DNA of 64,000 nt from Bromus sterilis (Eukaryota; Streptophyta; Magnoliopsida; Poales; Poaceae). The stretch lies in NCBI GenBank assembly GCA_950022295.1, contig OX465597.1:62235016-62299015 (forward strand), given 5' to 3'. Numbering within the stretch: position 1 is the stretch's first letter; every line of letters starts with the position of its first letter. The position numbers were made by a program, and so were the translations under genes. The notes beneath the pieces were generated by a model that worked only from the letters and a program-made list of their open reading frames with translations, searched no databases and was not told where the DNA came from. This document shows positions 58,745 through 64,000 of the stretch, piece after piece.

Positions 58745-59506
58745 TTAAGATTTTAATGATGCTCTCGTAGGAATAAGAGTTGAAGAACAAAAGAGAGCAT
58801 GAAGAAGCAAATACCAAAAACATTTAAGCCTAACATGCTTCCTATGTAAAGGGATCTTGTAGAGAAATAACTCATGGGAGCATAAAGATATTAGCATAGG
58901 AAGCCAAAATAAGTGCAACTTCAAAACCTTCAACATAAAGAGAGGGAACTTGATATTATTGAAATATCTATAAGCATATGTTCCCCTCTCATAATAATTT
59001 TCAGTGGGATCATGAATAAACTCAACAATATAAGTATCACATAAAAAATTCTTATCATGATCCACAAGCATAGAAAATTTGTTACTCTCCACATAAGAAA
59101 AATCCTTCTCATTAGTAATAGTGGGAGAAAACTCAAGAAAATAGCTATCACATGAATCATTCTTATCATGATACACTTGCAAACATTTATTCTTCATAGA
59201 ATAAGTGTCATCACAATAATCATCATAGATAAGAGGCAAAGTATCATCAAAATAAATTTCCTCATCAAAACTTGGGGGGCTAAAAAGATCATCTTCATAA
59301 AACGTAGCATCCCCAAGCTTATAGCTTTGCATATCATTAGCATCAAAAGTATTCAAAGAAGACATGCAAATAACATTACTACTATCATGAGTGTTGTGCA
59401 AATAGTAAAGCTCCATAGGCTTTTTGATTTTCTCTTCAAACACTTCATGTCCCAACTCAAGGTAGAGCTCATAAAGCTCTCTCATAATATTTTTGTTGTT
59501 TTCCAT
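58745..59506 (-). CDS. B conserved ORF of unknown function, intact
   Basis: 253 codons, ATG at 59504-59506, about 80 bases after the primer site on the minus strand. Residues 1-36 are charged and helical. Residues 66-100 are acidic. A motif HDKN..CDSY/T..(V/L)EF occurs twice (about 112-126 and 149-163). The second copy begins the block shared with A1 and A2: CDTYI, HDPTENYYERG, YRYF, a hydrophobic stretch (188-212), then PLHRKHVRLK (219-228) and a second hydrophobic run (229-246). The hydrophobic runs could be membrane segments. The position is that of gag, but I see no gag core or zinc knuckle. It is the only element ORF in the window above 200 codons that keeps an ATG and no breaks relative to its relatives. 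Confidence 0.7.
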   Translation of the reverse strand: MENNKNIMRELYELYLELGHEVFEEKIKKPMELYYLHNTHDSSNVICMSSLNTFDANDMQSYKLGDATFYEDDLFSPPSFDEEIYFDDTLPLIYDDYCDDTYSMKNKCLQVYHDKNDSCDSYFLEFSPTITNEKDFSYVESNKFSMLVDHDKNFLCDTYIVEFIHDPTENYYERGTYAYRYFNNIKFPLFMLKVLKLHLFWLPMLISLCSHELFLYKIPLHRKHVRLKCFWYLLLHALFCSSTLIPTRASLKS

Positions 59507-59587
59507 AAGGCCTAACTAGTGAAAATAAAAACAAGAAACAAAAAGAATTAATTTCAAGATCTAAATATATACCTTCAAGCACTCACC

Positions 59588-59605
59588 TCCTCGGCAACGG
59601 CGCCA
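59588..59605 (-). other. B primer binding site (tRNA-Asp type)
   Basis: Minus-strand TGGCGCCGTTGCCGAGGA, 9 bases inside the LTR edge at 59615. Confidence 0.88.
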
Positions 59606-59614
59606 GAAATAGCT

Positions 59615-61223
59615 TGATGTCTACGCACGCTTCTATTCTTGTAGACTATGTTGGGCCTCCAAGCGCAGAGGTTTGTAGGACAGCAACAATTTCCCTCAAG
59701 TGGATGACCTAAGGTTTATCGAACTCAGGGAAGTAGAGGTTGAAGATGGTCTCTCTCAAGCAACCCTGCAATTAAGATACAAGAAGTCTCTTGTGTCCCC
59801 AACACACCTAATACAACTAGGAGTTGTATAGGTGCACTAGTTCGGTGAAGAGATGGTAAAATATGGGTGATAGGTGTGGTAAAACGAAGTAATATAAATC
59901 TGTAATAAAAAGTGCAGCAAAGAAACAAGTGGTAAACGTGAGCACAAACGGTATTGCAATGGTGGAAACAAGGCCTAGGCTTCATACTTTCACTAGTGGC
60001 AACTCCCAACAACATTAACATAGTCTAATCACATGATATTTCCCATAAAACATGCAATGGAGACGCACTCGGAGGTCATTCCTTTGTGGTCAAGAGAGGA
60101 TGAGAATTATGTAGGGCTACAAAAGCACACCTCAAAGTTCGTAGTTCTCAATCTATGGATTTCCCAATGTCACCGCGGCCATCCAAAGAGAGTACCACAA
60201 TCACCACAACATATCTAAAGGATAGTCAAAGACAAGCACCAAGAGACTCTCAATCTTCAATCCACACACAAAAGAGGAAATCACTCATGAAAATATTCTT
60301 CTAACCCATGTCCAATAGACCGCTGTCACGATGGTCTCGGAGATTATACTATATAATATCAAGTGAGTACATCAAATCCAATACATAGAAGAAGGGGAAA
60401 CATCATGGGATCACTCTAGATTAACATAGCTAATGATCACAAGAAAAGATCACATCATGAGAGAGAGAGAGAAACCACATAGATCAAGATACAAGCCTTA
60501 GCCCCGAGGGGAACTACTCACACATGGACATGGTGAGAGGGAGAGTTGTTGATGGAGAGATGCAGCCCGGAGGAGATGAAGGAGACGGCGACGGCGGCCA
60601 CGGTGGCGGCGGCGCCCACAGCCACGGCCACGGCGGTGGCCACGGCCCTTGGGGGCAGCGGCCCTTGGCCCCTTCTTCTTCCTTGGAGATGGTGCTGCTG
60701 TGGAGATTGATCTCCCCCTCAAGACGGCTGCCAAGGGAGAGGAAATTTCGTGGTGCCCTTTGACCTAGGTTTCGTCTCTTTATATAGACTCTCGGATTCC
60801 CGTCATCCAGATTACATCTTCTGTATTTTGGGGTTTCTGGAAGCGTCCGAACTCCGATTGGGCCAAATTTTATGTCTAAATCCACCGGAAAACAATTCCC
60901 TACAACTTTGTAGTTTTAAGTTTTTCCGTTTGAGGCCGTCTTATAGCGTTTCCGAGGCGATCTTTAAAACCTGTCTCATGGAGACAGATTTCGGGAGAGT
61001 TAGAGTCTAACTCCTACAAGGCTCATTTTTGTGATTTTTCCTTTATTCAAGTAATTCCTACACATAAAGTACAAAAACAAGAACTTGTGCACTCTTGCTA
61101 CCATTAATAGGTTAGTTCCAAAATATGTTATAAAAAGATATGAAAGTGTATCAAAAGCATAGCAATATCACACAAAACATGCATGGAGCAAACAGAAATT
61201 ATAGATACGTTTGGGACGTATCA
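59615..61223 (-). repeat. B 5' LTR
   Basis: Partner of 41800-43406. Ends GACGTATCA at 61223, then CCTGG. TATATAAAG on the minus strand near 60778-60786. Confidence 0.93.
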
Positions 61224-62085
61224 CCTGGCCATTCGTCACATGGGGACTCGACATGGTGGGTCCACTCAAGAAATCCTCAAAAGGAGGACGAACACACCTA
61301 CTAGTCGCAGTCGACAAGTTCACCAAATGGATCGAAGCATTACCAATCACTAGCTCAACAGCCCTCACGGTAGTTAACTTCATCAAGTCAATCATCTTCA
61401 GATTCGGCGTACCACACAACATCATCACAGACAATGGTACAGACTTCACAGCAGCAGAATTCCAAAACTTTTGTCAGGAGCTGGCATCAAAATCAACTAC
61501 ACATCAGTCGCACACCCACAATCCAACGGCCAATTGGAGAAAGCAAACGGCCTAGTATGCGGAGGAATAAAGAAACGACTCATCGCACCACTGGAACAAG
61601 CCGCAGACAACTGGGTAGAAGAACTTCCTGTGGTACTATGGAGCCTGTGTACCACCCCAAACAGCTCGACCCAGTATACACCTTTCTTCCTGGTATACGG
61701 GGCAGAAGCAGTACTGCCGCACGACTTAAAATTTGGAGCTCCCTGGATCTCAGGGTACGAAGAGGAAGAAGCACAAGAAGCACTGCAGAACGATAAAGAC
61801 ACATCAGACGAAGCACGAGACAAAGCCATATCAAGATCTGAAGGATACCAGGACAAGCTGCGCACATATCAAAGCAGTCGCCTGCAGACCAGAACCTTCA
61901 GCAAAGGGGACCTCGTCTTGCGACTGATACAAGAAAAAGTGGACAAACTCGCCCCACAATGGGAAGGGCCATTCATAATCTCGGAAGTCATCGAAGGCGG
62001 CGCATACAGGTTGAAGAACCTGAAGACCGATGAAGACGTGGGAAACCCATGGAACGTAGCGAACCTACGCTTGTTCTACCCATAG
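61224..62085 (+). pseudogene. D pol: integrase core and C-terminus
   Basis: Resumes the integrase cut by B. The core residues lie in WGLDMVGPLK, ITDNGTDFT and SNGQLEKANG. A frameshift near 61472 splits it (61211-61555 and 61471-62085). The C-terminal part has the GDLVLR and LAPQWEGPFII motifs and ends NLRLFYP with a TAG at 62083-62085, a normal end for a Tat pol. Confidence 0.92.
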
Positions 62086-62181
62086 CCCTCCAAGCATTAC
62101 AGTGGCACCGGAAGCTGTACCGATCAACAACCCATGTAATACCCGAAGAAATAAAACAGTGTTGCCCAAACATTATCACTT

Positions 62182-62664
62182 AAAAGCACTCGGGGGCTCG
62201 AGCATAAACTCCCCCCGAGAGACGCAATCCTCGCTCACACGACTTTACTTAAAAGCACTCGGGGGCTCGAGCATAAACTCCCCCCGAGAGACGCTATCCT
62301 CGCTCACGCGACCTTTACTCAAAATCACTCGGGGGCTCGAGCATAAACTCCCCCCGAGAGACGCTATCCTCGCTCACGCGACTTTACTTAAAAGCACTTG
62401 AGGGCTTGAGCATAAACTCCCCCCGAGAGACGCTATCCTCGCTCACGCAACTTTACTTAAAAGCACTCGGGGGCTCGAGCATAAACTCCCCCCGAGAGAC
62501 GCTATCCTCGCTCACGCGACTTTACTTAAAAGCACTCGGGGGCTCGAGCATAAACTCCCTCCGAGAGACGCTATCCTTGCTCATGCGACTTACTTAAAAG
62601 CACTCGTGGACTCGAGCATAAAATCACCCCGAGAGATGCTACCCTCGCCCATACGACCTTAACT
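62182..62664 (+). repeat. 69-bp tandem repeat array in D
   Basis: Seven units start at about 62182, 62251, 62321, 62390, 62459, 62528 and 62596 (68-70 bp each), followed by a degenerate eighth. Each carries CTCGGGGG and CCCCCCGAG around a 14-base loop, so it can fold into a hairpin. Because 69 is a multiple of 3, open frames with a 23-residue repeat run through it, but I do not call them genes. Tandem repeats after pol are known in this lineage. Confidence 0.93.
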
Positions 62665-63253
62665 GCAAACACTCGGGAACCAGAACACATGATCTCCTCG
62701 AAGCACCAAGAGTTTTTTCACAAGAGAATCGCATCGGAAAATGCAAAGTTCTTTAGTCTTCACCTGATCGCAAACGATCACCTAAAGACTCGGGGGCTAC
62801 TCCCATCAGGAGCGCTGACGCGCACCCGACCAAAACCTAGAATAAACTAAAAACAGCCACAAGAAGGGACAGCCCAGGTAGACAAAAGCTCGCAGCCTAC
62901 ACCTGATTCTACAAATCAAACGTCGCCTCGGGGGCTACTCACATCGGGAGCGCTGCCGCGCACCCGAAGATAGTTTCCATTACAAAGAAGTCGAAGACAA
63001 TTTCTCATTACAAAAGGAGTCGAAGACAGTTTCCATTACAAAGGAGTCAAGGACAGTTATCACTACAAAAGGACTCGAGCAGCCACCAGACGGGTTACAA
63101 TTATTCCAGGGAATTATGACTATTACATGTGCGCTCATGATGAGATAATTGGCACTTTCGTCCCACAACATGACGAGCATCACCACAGACAAAGTAGCAA
63201 CTAAGCCTGCGAAGAAACAAGTCATCGTCCTCTAGTTCTACAAGGTGCCTCGC
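62665..63253 (+). other. D region between tandem repeats and antisense ORF
   Basis: About 590 bases. CTCGGGGGCTACT followed by GAGCGCTG.CGCGCACCCGA occurs twice (62788 and 62926), and a repeat of GTCGAAGACAGTTTCCATTAC type runs 62980-63070. No gene seen. Confidence 0.65.
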
Positions 63254-63748
63254 CTAGTGACGCACCCGCTTGACTACCGGCTTGACGTCAAGCTCATCCT
63301 TAGAACTAGAAGAGCAAGCACCACCAGCCGAGGAATCGGCAGAAGATGAAGTCACGGGAGAAGCAGGCGAACCACCACTCGACCCATCGGAACTGTCACT
63401 GCTTGTTTCCTCCCAGTATGGATCCAGACGATTGCCACCGGCATCAAAAGCATGAACAATGAGGGTGTCTTCACCATCAAAATGACAGCAAAGACTATCC
63501 CCATCACGCAAGTTTAGCTTCCGTGAAAACGACCTCCAGCCAGCATCAAGAAAAAACAAGAAGGAGCCGTCAACAGAAAGCTCAACCCAAGCAGGAGATC
63601 GAGAGAAACCCTGAAGCCGAAGCCACAGACACCTCAGATAGAGCTCAGAAATCACGGAGGCAAATGAGAATGGAAGAGGGATCTGAGTAGCAGTGCGACT
63701 AAGAATACGCAGAAGGAAATCATAGCGCCAAACACCCTCGCCAAGCAC
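63254..63748 (-). CDS. Antisense ORF of D, B3-like DNA-binding domain
   Basis: Open for 164 codons on the minus strand, between D's pol and its 3' LTR. Residues about 9-108 follow the plant B3 fold pattern: an FLLRIL first strand, IPLPFSFA (the IP..FA contact region), WLRLQGF, WVELSVDGSFLF, GWRSFSRKLNLRDGDSL and FDGEDTLIVHAFDAGG. Residues 114-150 are Ser/Asp/Glu-rich, and the end is basic (KPVVKRVRH), which could act in nuclear entry. The frame opens after a TGA and has no in-frame ATG; a GTG stands at its start. It may be a 3' exon, or its start may be lost. Tat elements are known to carry antisense ORFs here; a B3 identity is my inference. Confidence 0.6.
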   Translation of the reverse strand: MLGEGVWRYDFLLRILSRTATQIPLPFSFASVISELYLRCLWLRLQGFSRSPAWVELSVDGSFLFFLDAGWRSFSRKLNLRDGDSLCCHFDGEDTLIVHAFDAGGNRLDPYWEETSSDSSDGSSGGSPASPVTSSSADSSAGGACSSSSKDELDVKPVVKRVRH

Positions 63749-63750
63749 TC

Positions 63751-63759
63751 AGGGGCTAC
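63751..63759 (+). other. D polypurine tract
   Basis: AGGGGCTAC directly before the 3' LTR start TGACGAGG at 63760. Confidence 0.7.
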
Positions 63760-64000
63760 TGACGAGGGGGTGACCCCACGACTCCTGCGTGTGAGGATAC
63801 CTGGTGTGTATGAAGACAGAAGGCCCGCTGGAAAGCTTCGGTAGGCCCGCGACTGGTTCGCTCAAGGCACCGATGTAGGAGTCCCCGACTGATATGGAAG
63901 GCACAACTTGGCGCGCAAGGAAAGATTAGGATTAGGAAACTATCTCTGTAATCTAGTACGGACTCCCCGAGACCTAGCCTAGTATATAAAGGCTGGGAGG
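63760..64000 (+). repeat. D 3' LTR, partial
   Basis: The first 241 bases of the LTR, matching 37403-37643 with 6 substitutions by eye. The rest lies beyond the window. Confidence 0.92.

Larger units (their letters stand above)
41800..61223 (-). mobile_element. B: non-autonomous Gypsy element, relative of A
   Basis: LTRs of 1607 and 1609 bp end TGATACGTCCC on the minus strand, flanked by an exact 5-bp duplication CCTGG. On the minus strand it has a tRNA-Asp primer site, one intact 253-codon ORF, a non-coding region and the AAGCTTGGGGATGT polypurine tract. No pol genes. C is inserted at 46149-58651, so B itself is about 6.9 kb. The internal 3' half and outer LTR bases resemble A, but the middle of the LTR does not. 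Confidence 0.93.
37403..64000 (+). mobile_element. D: Tat-lineage Gypsy element with antisense ORF (3' end outside window)
   Basis: The order is 5' LTR, primer site, gag remnant, protease, RT, RNase H, a second archaeal-type RNase H, integrase, tandem repeats, antisense ORF, polypurine tract and start of the 3' LTR. The second RNase H marks the Tat lineage (known for Grande, RIRE2 and Retand), where extra ORFs after pol are also known. B (41800-61223) is inserted in the integrase, leaving about 7.2 kb of D in the window. The two LTRs differ at 6 of 241 shared bases. The expected duplication partner of ATATG (37398-37402) lies beyond the window. Confidence 0.9.

Noticed and set aside
62102..62597. 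Two frames with 23-residue repeats
   Set aside because: A consequence of a 69-bp repeat being divisible by 3; codons drift freely and no start or context supports translation.
62182..62664. CRISPR-like direct repeats
   Set aside because: Units are head-to-tail with no unique spacers, in a plant retrotransposon.

Overview
The window is plant nuclear DNA made almost wholly of nested LTR retrotransposons, with no recognisable host gene. A large-genome Triticeae grass (wheat, Aegilops, barley or rye type) is the best guess. The support is stacked Ty3/Gypsy and Ty1/Copia elements, LTR ends beginning TGATACGTCTCAAACGTATC (as I remember them from abundant Triticeae Gypsy families such as Sabrina and WHAM, not checked), tRNA-Asp and tRNA-iMet primer sites, and a Stowaway-type MITE. 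Family labels A to H are mine; family names were not verified.

Left half. A1 (1-6315, minus) and A2 (25379-36845, plus) are two copies of one non-autonomous Gypsy family lying head to head, with their 5' LTRs facing each other and both truncated. Between them is E (6316-25378, minus), a Copia element with gag, protease, integrase, RT, RNase H and a large envelope-like third ORF, like the SIRE/Maximus lineage. F (7444-14181, plus, TSD GAATT) is inserted into the end of E's envelope-like ORF. F is a Gypsy derivative that has lost RT and integrase, and its LTRs carry an array of GTCGGACCGTCC units. A 70-bp Stowaway MITE sits in A1. A solo LTR G (28901-33075, minus sense, TSD GATGC/GATGT) sits in A2.

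Right half. A scrap of Gypsy pol (H, 36846-37402, minus) hosts D (37403 to beyond 64000, plus). D is a Tat-lineage Gypsy element with two RNase H domains, a 69-bp tandem repeat array after pol, and an antisense ORF before the 3' LTR whose product looks like a B3 DNA-binding domain. B (41800-61223, minus, TSD CCTGG) is inserted in D's integrase. B is a non-autonomous relative of A with an intact 253-codon ORF of unknown function. C (46149-58651, minus, TSD TCAAG) is inserted in B. C is a nearly complete chromovirus-like Gypsy element with 3.8-kb LTRs and a gag-pol frame broken only by stop codons. The order of insertion is therefore H, then D, then B, then C.

Most coding regions are decayed. 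Autonomous-type elements (C, D, E) lie beside families with no pol (A, B, F) that would need enzymes from elsewhere. Items most worth following up are D's antisense B3-like ORF, the conserved unknown ORF of A and B, a TATA box and leader in front of E's envelope-like ORF, and the palindromic array in F's LTRs.
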